Source: an uncultured Chloroflexota bacterium (GTDB taxonomy: Bacteria > Chloroflexota > Dehalococcoidia > UBA3495). Taken from it: a stretch of DNA of 16,583 nt. Shown in pieces: positions 6,315-14,094 of the stretch. A model generated the notes under the pieces. That model made no database searches. It was not told the DNA's origin and saw only the letters and a list, made by a program, of their open reading frames with translations. The DNA lies in NCBI GenBank assembly GCA_913020235.1, contig CAJWBT010000013.1, positions 1 through 16,583 of the forward strand, written 5' to 3'. The position numbers were made by a program, and so were the translations under genes. Numbering within the stretch: the stretch's first letter is position 1; the number at the start of each line of letters is the position of its first letter.

Positions 6315-7594
6315 GCCCTTCCCTTCAGTTCCAACGCGGCGATGTCGGTGCGGTATTGGGCCCCGTGGAAGCGGATTTCGCGCACTCTATCATACGCCCT
6401 GGCCCGCGCCTCCGCCAGGGACTCGCCGCGGCCGACGACGGTTAGCACCCGGCCTCCGCTGGTGACCAGCCGTCCGGGCGCCCCGTTAGCCGCCTGCCGG
6501 GTGGCGGCGTGGAAGATCGTGGTGTTCTGGTCTTCACCATCCAGCCCGCTGATTTCAAAACCGGTTTCGAAGGTGGCCGGATAGCCGCCGGAGGCCATCA
6601 CCACGCCAACGTAGCAGCGGTCTTCCCAAGAGACCGGGACCTGATCCAGGCGGCCGTCCACGCAGGCGGACATCACTTCCAGCGGGTCGGTAGCCAGCTG
6701 GGGCAGCACCACCTGGGTCTCCGGGTCGCCGAACCGGCAGTTGAACTCCAACACCTTGGGTCCCGTCGCGGTCAACATGATTCCGGCGTAGAGCACGCCG
6801 GTGTAGGGGGTGCCCCGCCGGGACATGGTGTCGATAACCGGCCTCATGACAATGCGGGCAATCTCCTCGGCAAGCTCTTCGTTCCAGAATTCCGGCGGGG
6901 TGAAGCTCCCCATCCCGCCGGTGTTGGGGCCTTGATCCCCGTCCTCCAACCGCTTGTAATCGCAGGCGGCGGCCAGGGAGGAAAGGTGTTGCCCGTCGCT
7001 GAAAGCGAAGACGCTGACTTCGGGCCCGCTCAGCAACTCCTGGAGGACGACGATATCCCCCGCCGTCCCGAAAATCCGGTTTCCCATGCAGGCCCGCACC
7101 GCGGTGGCGGCTTCCTCTGAAGTGGCACACAGGCAAACCCCTTTGCCCGCGGCCAGACCGTCGGCTTTCACCACCACCGGCCCTGAGTGGTCTTCCAGGT
7201 ACGCCAGCGCCTCCCGCTGCTCCCGAAACACCTGGAACTCGGGGCAAGGCACCCCGGCCTCTCGCATGACCTCCAGGGCAAAGCCCTTGCTCGCCTCAAG
7301 CTGGGACGCGGCCCGGGTGGGGCCGAAGGCGGGGATGCCCAGGGCGCTCAGCCGGTCAACGATGCCGTTGGCCAGCGGCTGCTCCGGGCCGACCACCACC
7401 AGGTCGATGCTCATGGACCGGGCGGTTTCAACGATGCCGTCGACATCATCCGGCTTGACCGCCAGGTTGGTGGCGACGGTCGCCGTGCCGGCGTTCCCGT
7501 CGGCCAGCCAAAGCCCGGTCAGGCGGGGGCTCTGTTTCAGCCGCCAGGCCAGGGCATGCTCGCGGGCCCCGGAGCCGACGATGAGGACCTTCAT
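6281..7594 (-). CDS. purD: Phosphoribosylamine-glycine ligase (GAR synthetase)
   Basis: PurD attaches glycine to phosphoribosylamine with ATP, the second step of purine synthesis. From ATG 7594 the product has 437 residues, close to the usual 420-430, and starts MKVLIVGSGAREHAL as the family does. GGGAAG lies about eight bases upstream. A longer reading from 7681 would run into the guaA coding end and is rejected. Motifs: GSGAREHA (7-14), GPEQPL (69-74), the ATP-grasp KADGLAAGKGV (143-153), NTGGMG (224-229) and EFNCRFGDPETQ (283-294). The C-terminal tail (GRAWTPGQTAPSG) extends a little beyond the usual end and overlaps the next gene by 34 bases. It follows guaA after 43 bases. Confidence 0.96.
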   Translation of the reverse strand: MKVLIVGSGAREHALAWRLKQSPRLTGLWLADGNAGTATVATNLAVKPDDVDGIVETARSMSIDLVVVGPEQPLANGIVDRLSALGIPAFGPTRAASQLEASKGFALEVMREAGVPCPEFQVFREQREALAYLEDHSGPVVVKADGLAAGKGVCLCATSEEAATAVRACMGNRIFGTAGDIVVLQELLSGPEVSVFAFSDGQHLSSLAAACDYKRLEDGDQGPNTGGMGSFTPPEFWNEELAEEIARIVMRPVIDTMSRRGTPYTGVLYAGIMLTATGPKVLEFNCRFGDPETQVVLPQLATDPLEVMSACVDGRLDQVPVSWEDRCYVGVVMASGGYPATFETGFEISGLDGEDQNTTIFHAATRQAANGAPGRLVTSGGRVLTVVGRGESLAEARARAYDRVREIRFHGAQYRTDIAALELKGRAWTPGQTAPSG

Positions 7595-7637
7595 GCCGAG
7601 CGCTTCCCGCCTGCTGTGATGGAGACCTTGTCGCCAG

Positions 7638-9335
7638 CTACTCCCATTCGATGGTGCCCGGCGGCTTGCTGGTGATGTCATACACCACCCGGTTGACTCC
7701 CGGCACCTCGTTGACGATCCGGTTGGAGATCCGGGCCAGGACCTCGTAGGGAAGGCGTACCCAGTCGGCGGTCATGGCGTCCTCGCTGGTCACGGCGCGG
7801 ATGGCGCACACGTAGCCGTAGGTCCGGTAGTCTCCCATTACCCCCACGGTGCGGCTGTCACTGAGGACGGCGAAGCTCTGCCACACCTGGCCGTAGAGGT
7901 TAGCCGCCTTGATCTCGTCGATGACTATCCAGTCGCAGGCCCTCAGCATGTCCAGCCGCTCTCTGGTGACTTCCCCGATAATCCGGATCGCCAGCCCCGG
8001 GCCGGGGAAGGGCTGACGGTGGACCATCTCCGGAGGCAGGCCCAGCTCCAGGCCCACCTCCCGGACCTCGTCTTTGAACAGGTACCGCAGCGGCTCGACC
8101 AGTTTCAGCTTCATGTGTTCGGGCAGGCCGCCCACGTTGTGGTGGGTCTTGATGCGGGCAGAGGCCCGGTTCTCCGGTGTTTCGCTTTCTATTACGTCGG
8201 GATACAGGGTGCCCTGCGCCAGGAAATCGGTCTTGCCCAATTTCGATGCCGACTCTTCGAATACCCGAATGAACTCCTCGCCAATTACCTTGCGTTTCGT
8301 CTCCGGATCGGTGACACCGGCCAGCCCGGCCAGGAACCGGTCGGTGGCGTCCTCGTACATCAGGTTCAAGCCCAGGTTACGGTTAAACGTGGCCTGGACC
8401 CGGTCCGCCTCTTCGAGCCGCAGCAGCCCATTGTTGACAAAAATGCAGGTTAGCTGGTCGCCGATGGCCCGTTGCAACAGCACGGCGGTTACCGCCGAGT
8501 CAACTCCGCCGGAGAGGGCGCAGATCACCCTGCCGGCTCCCACCTGGCTGCGGACGTGGGCGATCGAATCGCTGACAAAGTTGCTGGGTGTCCACGTGCC
8601 TTCACAGTGGCAGCTTCGGAAAAGGAAATTCTCCAGGATCGAATTGCCCAGGGGAGTGTGTCTCACCTCGGGGTGGAACTGGATTCCGAAGATGCCGTCT
8701 CCATTGCCGATGGCCGCCACCGGGGAGTTTTCGGTGTAGGCGAGGGAGGAAAAGCCCGGGGGTAGCTCCTCAACCCGGTCGCCATGGCTCATCCACACCT
8801 GGAACGACGTGGGCATACCCTCGAACACCGGGGTGTCGATGGCGTTCTGGTGAAGTACCGCGAAACCGTATTCCTGCTTTAACCCGGGGGTCACCTTGCC
8901 GCCAAGCTGGTGGACCAGCGCTTGCATTCCGTAGCAGATGCCCAGGACGGGCAGCCCGCGCTCAAACACCCACTGCGGGACCATTGGGGCGCCGGGCTGG
9001 TAAACGCTGGCCGGGCCGCCCGACATAATAACCCCCTTGGGATTGATGTGCCGGACCGAATCCCAGGTGCTGGACGCGGGCACGATCTCGGAGTACACCT
9101 TCAACTCCCGCACCCGGCGGGCGATCAGGTGACTGTATTGGGAGCCGAAGTCGATGATGGCGATGCCCTCGTTGACCGAGCGGGGCCCGCCCTCCTCTTC
9201 CGACCCGATGCCCTCCAAGCTCTTGGCGATTTCCAGGTACGCCGAAACCTCCAGGTCGTCGCTGGTGGCAACCCGCCGTCCTCGGGGCAGCTGCTTGTCC
9301 GTCGTGGCTGCGCCTCCTTGTTGACTAATCTTCAT
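7638..9335 (-). CDS. guaA: GMP synthase (glutamine-hydrolysing)
   Basis: GuaA aminates XMP to GMP using glutamine and ATP. From ATG 9335 it is 565 residues. The glutaminase domain starts near residue 57 ([11 protein letters not shown]) with catalytic Cys134 (GICYGMQA) and the His221/Glu223 pair (FHPEVRHT). The ATP pyrophosphatase loop is SGGVDS (275-280), and the protein ends with the conserved PPGTIEWE. The N-terminus is about 55 residues longer than usual, hydrophilic and acidic near its end ([10 protein letters not shown]), with no clear domain. The start is uncertain: ATG 9389 would give 583 residues, neither ATG has a good ribosome site, and a TTG in KSLEGIG is a third option. It is first in the guaA-purD-198 aa unit. 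Confidence 0.95.
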   Translation of the reverse strand: MKISQQGGAATTDKQLPRGRRVATSDDLEVSAYLEIAKSLEGIGSEEEGGPRSVNEGIAIIDFGSQYSHLIARRVRELKVYSEIVPASSTWDSVRHINPKGVIMSGGPASVYQPGAPMVPQWVFERGLPVLGICYGMQALVHQLGGKVTPGLKQEYGFAVLHQNAIDTPVFEGMPTSFQVWMSHGDRVEELPPGFSSLAYTENSPVAAIGNGDGIFGIQFHPEVRHTPLGNSILENFLFRSCHCEGTWTPSNFVSDSIAHVRSQVGAGRVICALSGGVDSAVTAVLLQRAIGDQLTCIFVNNGLLRLEEADRVQATFNRNLGLNLMYEDATDRFLAGLAGVTDPETKRKVIGEEFIRVFEESASKLGKTDFLAQGTLYPDVIESETPENRASARIKTHHNVGGLPEHMKLKLVEPLRYLFKDEVREVGLELGLPPEMVHRQPFPGPGLAIRIIGEVTRERLDMLRACDWIVIDEIKAANLYGQVWQSFAVLSDSRTVGVMGDYRTYGYVCAIRAVTSEDAMTADWVRLPYEVLARISNRIVNEVPGVNRVVYDITSKPPGTIEWE

Positions 9336-9415
9336 CGGCCGGATAGCTTGACATGCCGAGGGGTCCGTCGAAGGCAGACCGCGAAGCATCTGGGGCTGGG
9401 ATTGAAGCTAGCGCA

Positions 9416-9433
9416 CCCGGCAAGAACGCCGGG
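9416..9433. repeat. Perfect hairpin in the guaA leader
   Basis: CCCGGC (9416-9421) and GCCGGG (9428-9433) pair perfectly around a six-base loop. It falls within the proposed 5' leader of guaA. No T-tract follows on the minus strand, so it is not a classical terminator. I could not match the leader to the conserved core of the purine riboswitch. Confidence 0.3.
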
Positions 9434-9484
9434 CCCACGCCCTTCGCTTCGCTCTGGGTGACGTCCGTCGGTACAGGTCTGATT

Positions 9485-9533
9485 TACCACCAGGACCGGT
9501 ACCGCCGGCGGTGCCCTCCATCGGTTGGTGGTA
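9485..9533. repeat. Nested palindromes at the proposed guaA transcription start
   Basis: TACCACCA (9485-9492) and TGGTGGTA (9526-9533) form a perfect eight-base inverted repeat. Between them lies a perfect 12-base palindrome, ACCGCCGGCGGT (9501-9512). The right arm touches the TATAAT box at 9533-9538, so the structure could be an operator or a stem at the very start of the guaA mRNA. Chance is possible in GC-rich DNA. Confidence 0.3.
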
Positions 9534-9538
9534 TTATA
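9533..9538 (-). promoter_or_regulatory. Candidate -10 box of guaA-purD
   Basis: The minus strand carries a perfect TATAAT here, about 200 bases upstream of the guaA start. The hexamer 17 bases before it is TATACT, a poor -35. If used, transcription would start near 9526 and give a long leader of about 190 bases that holds the inverted repeats at 9485-9533 and 9416-9433. Confidence 0.4.
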
Positions 9539-9577
9539 CCGGCTGCATCCGGAGGAGTATAGGCTTCCCTGTGGTCC

Positions 9578-9649
9578 GGGCCCTCACCCTCGTTGCCTCG
9601 CCCATTGGGAGAGGGACGCCCCGGCGCAGCCGGGGCTGGGTGAGGGCCC
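9578..9649. repeat. Nested REP/MITE-like hairpin element
   Basis: A perfect 12-base inverted repeat, GGGCCCTCACCC (9578-9589) and GGGTGAGGGCCC (9638-9649), encloses a second perfect hairpin, GCCCCGGC (9618-9625) and GCCGGGGC (9629-9636) with a GCA loop. A CCCATTGGGAGAGGG segment lies between. This 'CCCTCACCC ... GGGAGAGGG ... GGGTGAGGG' design matches a type of dispersed extragenic palindrome known from many GC-rich bacterial genomes. It has no ORF and sits between the two divergent promoters. Confidence 0.6.
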
Positions 9650-9684
9650 GCGAAGGGAACCGAGTCGCCCCGGTCCTACCGCTG

Positions 9685-9693
9685 TGCTATACT
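9685..9693 (+). promoter_or_regulatory. Extended -10 promoter of the tsaC-pgk-tpiA-miaA unit
   Basis: TGCTATACT fits the extended -10 pattern TGnTATAAT with one mismatch, 48 bases upstream of the TTG start at 9742. There is no convincing -35 hexamer (TCGCCC at 17-base spacing), which extended -10 promoters tolerate. The predicted start of transcription is near 9700. Confidence 0.45.
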
Positions 9694-9741
9694 CAATCGT
9701 AGACATAATGCGAGTGTAATTCGAGGCTCCGCGACGATCTA

Positions 9742-10353
9742 TTGTCGGCCTCAAATGGCGAAAAAGAGTTAGGTGAAGCGGTCCGCTGCCTCCGGGCTGG
9801 AGGCGTGGTCCTGCTTCCAACGGACACCCTTTATGGGTTGGGGGCCGACGTGTTTTCGCTGCCGGCCCTGAAGCGGGTCTTCTCCATCAAAGGGAGGCCT
9901 TCGGATTTGGCGTTGCCGGTCCTGGTGGCTGGTTGGGACCAGGTGGCTTTGGTGGCCCGAGACGTGCCCGAGTCCGGGCGCCTGCTGGCCCGCCGGTTTT
10001 GGCCGGGTGCGCTGACCCTGGTCTTGCCGCGCCGCGACTGCGTGCCGGACCTGGTGACCGGCGGCAGGGACACGGTGGCGGTGCGGATGCCCGGCCACCC
10101 GATCCCTCTGGCCCTGGCCGAGAAGCTGGGCGGACCCATCACCGGCACCAGCGCCAACCGGAGCGGAGAGGCGGATCCCCAGACCCTGGCGGCGGTGGAA
10201 GCCGAGCTAGGCGGCCAGGTAGATTACATAATCCGGGCCGGCCCCGCTCCGGAAGGGACCCCCTCTACCGTGGTTGACATTACCACCGGCACACCCCGGC
10301 TACTGCGCCAGGGGGCGGTGCCGTTCCCAGAGGTGCTGCTGGCGTGGGCGTAG
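9742..10353 (+). CDS. tsaC: L-threonylcarbamoyladenylate synthase (TsaC/YrdC/YwlC type)
   Basis: This enzyme makes threonylcarbamoyl-AMP from threonine, bicarbonate and ATP, the first step of the t6A37 tRNA modification. The 203 residues cover only the YrdC domain, so it is the short TsaC form without the C-terminal Sua5 domain. Motifs: PTDTLYGLG (26-34), KGRP (50-53), WPGALTLVL (87-95), SANRSG (137-142; usually SANxSG) and PSTVVD (174-179). The start is TTG at 9742; no in-frame ATG precedes the conserved region, and the ribosome site is weak (CGAGG about 15 bases upstream), so the exact start is uncertain. It is the first gene of the rightward unit, 37 bases before the prenyl synthase start. 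Confidence 0.92.
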   Translation: MSASNGEKELGEAVRCLRAGGVVLLPTDTLYGLGADVFSLPALKRVFSIKGRPSDLALPVLVAGWDQVALVARDVPESGRLLARRFWPGALTLVLPRRDCVPDLVTGGRDTVAVRMPGHPIPLALAEKLGGPITGTSANRSGEADPQTLAAVEAELGGQVDYIIRAGPAPEGTPSTVVDITTGTPRLLRQGAVPFPEVLLAWA

Positions 10354-10390
10354 CTAGCCGACAGGTTTGCCTCCAGGGGGTGGCCGGGCG

Positions 10391-11449
10391 ATGAGCCCTC
10401 GAGGAGGCCCCTCTTCCAGGAGGGAAGACATTCTCTCTCTGTCCCGTTACGATCCCTACTTGAAGGCCCTTGATGAGGAGCTGAGGGAGGTCTTCTCCTC
10501 CCGCGAGGGCTTCCTGTACGACATGCTTCGCTACCACATGGGCTGGACCGACCAGCTGGGGACGCCGGAGTACAACCCAACTCCTCTACATTTCCCGTCC
10601 ATGCTGGCCCTGATATCGTGCGAGGCGCTGTCCGGTGATTTGCGTCCCGCGCTGCCCGCCGCCGCGGGGGTGGAGTTGGTGTACAATTTTATCCTGGTGC
10701 ACGAGGATGTCCAGACCGGCAAGCCGGAAGCTCAAGCGCGGCCGAGCATCTGGCAGGTCTGGGGTCCGGCCCAGGCCATCAACGCGGGCGACGGTCTGCA
10801 TTCCCTGGGAAGGACCGCGGTGATGCGCCTGGCCCAGAGGGGGGTGCAACCGGACCGGGTACTTCGCGCGGTGGAGTCCTTGGACCGGGCCTGCCTTACC
10901 CTCTGCGAAGGCCAGTTCATGGACCTGAGTTTTCAGGACCGGCCGATGGTCACCAGTGCCGCCTGCTACGACATGATCGGCCGCAAGGCGGGGGCGCTCG
11001 CCGGCTGCTCCGCCGAGTTGGGCGCCCTGGCCGCGGGCGCGGATGACGCGATGTGCGCCAGGTTCCGTGAGCTTGGCAGATTGCTGGGTATGGCTTGGCA
11101 GGTCAGCCGGGATGTGGAGGACCTGTGGGGCCGGCGCCAGGACGGCATGCCGTCCAATAACGTCCTTAACAAGAAGAAGAGCTTGCCCCTGGTCCACGCG
11201 TTGGAAAGCGCCGGCGCGGGGGCCAAGAGGGAGTTGGGGGCCATATATATGAAGCGGGTCCTGCAACCGGAGGACGTATCTCGCCTGATTGACATCATGG
11301 AGCAGGCCGGCTCCCGGGACTTTGCTGAGGGAAAGGCGAAGGAGCTGGCGGAGCGGGCCCTGGAGACCATCGACGGCGCCGATTTGCCGGAGCCAGGGAT
11401 GGAAGGCCTGCGCCATCTGGGCCAATGGGCGTTGCAGGGTAGTGGCTGA
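10391..11449 (+). CDS. Polyprenyl synthetase family protein with altered Asp-rich motifs
   Basis: The 352-residue, all-helical protein aligns by pattern to trans-isoprenyl diphosphate synthases, which join isopentenyl diphosphate units. Recognisable blocks are HEDVQTG (104-110) with RPSIWQVWGPAQAINAGD downstream, GQFMDL (174-179), IGRKAGAL, SRDVEDLWG (239-247) and KKKSLP (261-266). The two DDxxD metal motifs are altered: the first reads EDVQT and the second RDVED. The catalytic role is therefore uncertain; it may be a short-chain synthase with changed metal binding, a non-catalytic subunit, or a different reaction. ATG 10391 is preferred because AGGGGG lies about ten bases upstream; a TTG at 10367 in the same frame is possible. 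It lies 37 bases after tsaC and 107 before pgk. Confidence 0.83.
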   Translation: MSPRGGPSSRREDILSLSRYDPYLKALDEELREVFSSREGFLYDMLRYHMGWTDQLGTPEYNPTPLHFPSMLALISCEALSGDLRPALPAAAGVELVYNFILVHEDVQTGKPEAQARPSIWQVWGPAQAINAGDGLHSLGRTAVMRLAQRGVQPDRVLRAVESLDRACLTLCEGQFMDLSFQDRPMVTSAACYDMIGRKAGALAGCSAELGALAAGADDAMCARFRELGRLLGMAWQVSRDVEDLWGRRQDGMPSNNVLNKKKSLPLVHALESAGAGAKRELGAIYMKRVLQPEDVSRLIDIMEQAGSRDFAEGKAKELAERALETIDGADLPEPGMEGLRHLGQWALQGSG

Positions 11450-11556
11450 GACCCGGAGTTGGCCCGCCTGGCCATCCCTGGGAGGAAACTCGCGTGAGGG
11501 GCCGAAGGCACCGGGTTCATCCCGGTCCCGGCGAAGGCGGAGGAATTGGGTGAGTA

Positions 11557-12762
11557 ATGTCAAAACGCAGCCTCGGTGACCTTGATGTCGCCGGCCACCG
11601 GGTCCTGGTCAGGGTTGATTTCAACATACCGATAGAGGAGCAGGGCGTCGAGGCCATCGCTTCTTACGACCAGCGGCTCCGGGCCACGCTGCCGACCATC
11701 CGGTACCTGCTGGAGCGGGACTGCCGCGTGATACTGTGCTCCCATCTTGGCCGTCCCAAGGGAGCGATTGTTGAGCCCCTCCGCTTGGCGCCGATTGGTG
11801 ACCGCTTGGCGGTCCTCTTGGGGCGCCCGGTCCGCACCTTGAAAGACTGCATCGGGTGGGATGTTGTGTCTGCCGTCGGCGCCATGGTGCCGGGGGATAT
11901 CACCTTGCTGGAGAACCTGAGGTTCCATGCCGGCGAGGAAAAAAACGCAGCCGAGTTTGGGGAAGCACTGGCCACCCTGGCCGACTGCTTCGTGATGGAC
12001 GCCTTCGCGGTGGCCCACCGGGCCCACGCGTCTACCGTGGGTCTGTCTCAGCACTTGCCGTCGGCCATGGGTCTGTTGGTCCAGCGAGAGGTTGAGGCCT
12101 TGAGCCAGGCCCTGGAGGCGGGGGAAGACGGAAAGCCGCTGGCCGCCTTGTTGGGAGGGGCCAAGGTGAGCGATAAAATACTGGTCCTGGAGAACCTGCT
12201 CGACAAGCTTGACCACCTGTTCATCGGCGGGGGTATGTCGGTCACCTTCTTGCGCGCGGTGGGCTACGGTACCGGGGCGTCTTCCATAGAAGAGGCGCGG
12301 CTGGAGTTTGCCAGGGAAATCATGTCTCGGGCAGCCGGCGCCGGCGTTCAGGTCCACCTGCCCATGGACGTGGTGGCTGCCAGTCAATTCTCCGCCGATG
12401 CGCCCGAGGTGAGGACCGTTGGGGTAAACCAGATCCCCGAGGGCTGGTACATCATGGACATCGGCAATACGACGGCCCGCCTTTTCTCGGAGAAACTCGG
12501 GCAGTGCAAGACTATCGTCTGGAACGGCCCTATGGGCGTCTTCGAGATGCCCAGGTTCAGCCAGGGCACCCGGGCCGTGGCGGAGGCCATCGCCGGATTG
12601 AGTGGTGTTACCAGTGTGGTCGGCGGCGGCTCCACCGCTGAAGTCGTGGAAGATCTGGGCCTCATGGAGCGGATGACCCACGTCTCAACCGGCGGCGGGG
12701 CGTCGCTGGAGTTCCTGGAAGGGAAGGAGTTGCCGGGCATCGCCGCCTTGCCCGATGCCTGA
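11557..12762 (+). CDS. pgk: Phosphoglycerate kinase
   Basis: PGK transfers phosphate from 1,3-bisphosphoglycerate to ADP in glycolysis, and the reverse in gluconeogenesis. The 401 residues match the family length. Motifs: RVDFN (19-23), SHLGRP (62-67), ENLRFH (119-124), DAFAVAHRAHAS (148-159), GGAKVSDK (200-207), WNGPMGVFE (322-330) and the final STGGGASLEFLEGKELPG. The nucleotide-loop motif, usually GGGDT or GGGDS, reads GGGST (356-360), with Ser in place of the Asp. The start is ATG at 11557; GGAGG lies 13 bases upstream and a nearer GGGTGAG may help. It begins the pgk-apgM-tpiA glycolytic block. The 107-base gap before it shows no clear promoter. Confidence 0.97.
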   Translation: MSKRSLGDLDVAGHRVLVRVDFNIPIEEQGVEAIASYDQRLRATLPTIRYLLERDCRVILCSHLGRPKGAIVEPLRLAPIGDRLAVLLGRPVRTLKDCIGWDVVSAVGAMVPGDITLLENLRFHAGEEKNAAEFGEALATLADCFVMDAFAVAHRAHASTVGLSQHLPSAMGLLVQREVEALSQALEAGEDGKPLAALLGGAKVSDKILVLENLLDKLDHLFIGGGMSVTFLRAVGYGTGASSIEEARLEFAREIMSRAAGAGVQVHLPMDVVAASQFSADAPEVRTVGVNQIPEGWYIMDIGNTTARLFSEKLGQCKTIVWNGPMGVFEMPRFSQGTRAVAEAIAGLSGVTSVVGGGSTAEVVEDLGLMERMTHVSTGGGASLEFLEGKELPGIAALPDA

Positions 12763-12828
12763 GAAAGTTCCGGCCACCCCAATCGGACCTGGCGGCGGCT
12801 CAATCACATCGTCGGTAGGGGCTGAAAC

Positions 12829-14034
12829 ATGATCGACCTCGACGTGCTGCGCGACTGCTACACCACCACCCCGTCCAAGATAGTCATGCTGGTCGTGGAC
12901 GGGCTGGGAGGGCTCCCCCATCCCGACACCGGGCTATCGGAGTTGGAAACGGCCCGGATTCCTAACCTGGACGCTCTGGCCAAGGAAAGTGCCTGCGGGC
13001 TGAGCACGCCGGTGATGCCCGGCGTTACGCCGGGGAGCGGACCGGGCCACCTGGCCCTCTTCGGCTACGACCCCCTCAAGTACCTGATCGGCCGGGGGGC
13101 CCTGGAGGCCTTGGGCATCGACGTTGGATTGCTGCCGGGTGACGTGGCCGCCCGGGGCAATTTCTGCACCGTCGACGGAGATGGGGCGCTGCTGGACCGG
13201 CGGGCTGGAAGGATTCCGTCCGAGCTGAGTGCGCCGTTGTGCCAACGTCTGGACCGCATCGAGCTTGAAGGCGTACAGGTGGACGTTTACCCGGTCCAGG
13301 ACTACCGCTTCGTATTGCGTCTGAGGGGAGAAGGACTCTCGGAGTCGGTGTCGGAGACCGACCCCCAGCGGGTGGGGGTCCCGGCGTTGCCGGTCGAACC
13401 CCTGGTGGCCGAGGCAGAAAAGACCGCCGGCCTGGTAAACGGCTTTGTGGCCCAGGCCAGGCAGCTGCTTGCAGAGGAAGAGCGCGGAAACATGGTGTTG
13501 CTCCGGGGGTTTGCCCAACTGCCCAACCTGCCGCCCATGAGCCGGGTCTACGGCCTCAACCCGGCGGGGATCGCCGCCTACCCGATGTACCGGGGTCTGG
13601 CGACCGTGGCCGGCATGGAGGTGATCCCAACGGGCCGGACCTTTGCCGATGAGGTGGAGACGCTGCGGCAAAACTTCCACGCCTATGACTACTTCTTCGT
13701 TCATTACAAGCCCGCCGACGCGGCCGGAGAGGACGGCGACTTCGACGCCAAGGTCAAGCGTCTGGAGGAGCTGGACCCATTCATACCCCAGATTCGAGAG
13801 CTGGGGGCCGACGCGCTGGTCGTGGCCGGGGACCACTCGACCCCCGCCATCATGGCCAGCCATAGCTGGCATCCCGTGCCATTCATGGTTCACTCGCGGC
13901 TGACCAGGGGCGAAGGCGGGTCCGGGTTCAACGAGAGGGCGTGCGCGCAGGGTTCCATTGGGCGCATCCCGGCCACCCAGATCATGCTGCTGGCCCTCTC
14001 CCACGCCGGAAAGCTGGCCAAGTTTGGGCCGTGA
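12829..14034 (+). CDS. apgM: 2,3-bisphosphoglycerate-independent phosphoglycerate mutase, archaeal type
   Basis: ApgM interconverts 3- and 2-phosphoglycerate. At 401 residues it is the short archaeal (aPGAM) form of the alkaline-phosphatase superfamily, not the 510-residue bacterial GpmI. Metal and catalytic residues visible: Asp24 in VVDGLGG, the nucleophile Ser70 in TPGSGPGHLALFGYDP, the HYKPADAAGEDGD region with His292 and Asp297, and GDHSTPAIMASHSWHPVPF with Asp336, His337, His345 and His348. The family is also annotated as a putative homoserine kinase in some genomes, but placement between pgk and tpiA supports the glycolytic role. The start is ATG at 12829 with a GGGG-containing ribosome site upstream, 66 bases after pgk. 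Confidence 0.95.
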   Translation: MIDLDVLRDCYTTTPSKIVMLVVDGLGGLPHPDTGLSELETARIPNLDALAKESACGLSTPVMPGVTPGSGPGHLALFGYDPLKYLIGRGALEALGIDVGLLPGDVAARGNFCTVDGDGALLDRRAGRIPSELSAPLCQRLDRIELEGVQVDVYPVQDYRFVLRLRGEGLSESVSETDPQRVGVPALPVEPLVAEAEKTAGLVNGFVAQARQLLAEEERGNMVLLRGFAQLPNLPPMSRVYGLNPAGIAAYPMYRGLATVAGMEVIPTGRTFADEVETLRQNFHAYDYFFVHYKPADAAGEDGDFDAKVKRLEELDPFIPQIRELGADALVVAGDHSTPAIMASHSWHPVPFMVHSRLTRGEGGSGFNERACAQGSIGRIPATQIMLLALSHAGKLAKFGP

Positions 14035-14082
14035 TTATTGCCGGAGAGGGCTGAACCTGGTAATGCCTCGATTTGTCAATTT

Positions 14083-14088
14083 GGGGGT
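14083..14088 (+). promoter_or_regulatory. Ribosome binding site fixing the GTG start of tpiA
   Basis: GGGGGT lies seven bases before GTG at 14095 and selects the shorter tpiA reading, which begins at the expected N-terminus of the enzyme. Confidence 0.6.
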
Positions 14089-14094
14089 AGATTC

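Noticed and set aside
9312..9318. AAGGAGG on the minus strand within the guaA 5' region
   Set aside because: No ATG, GTG or TTG stands at a suitable distance downstream, so it is not called a ribosome binding site.
9336..9530. Possible purine riboswitch upstream of guaA
   Set aside because: I looked for the conserved three-way-junction core and did not find it. A covariance-model search would settle it.
11560..12681. 373-codon open frame antisense to pgk
   Set aside because: It mirrors pgk codon by codon and has no motifs; such long shadows are common in high-GC DNA.
12934..14004. 356-codon open frame antisense to apgM
   Set aside because: Shadow frame; apgM has full catalytic motifs on the other strand.
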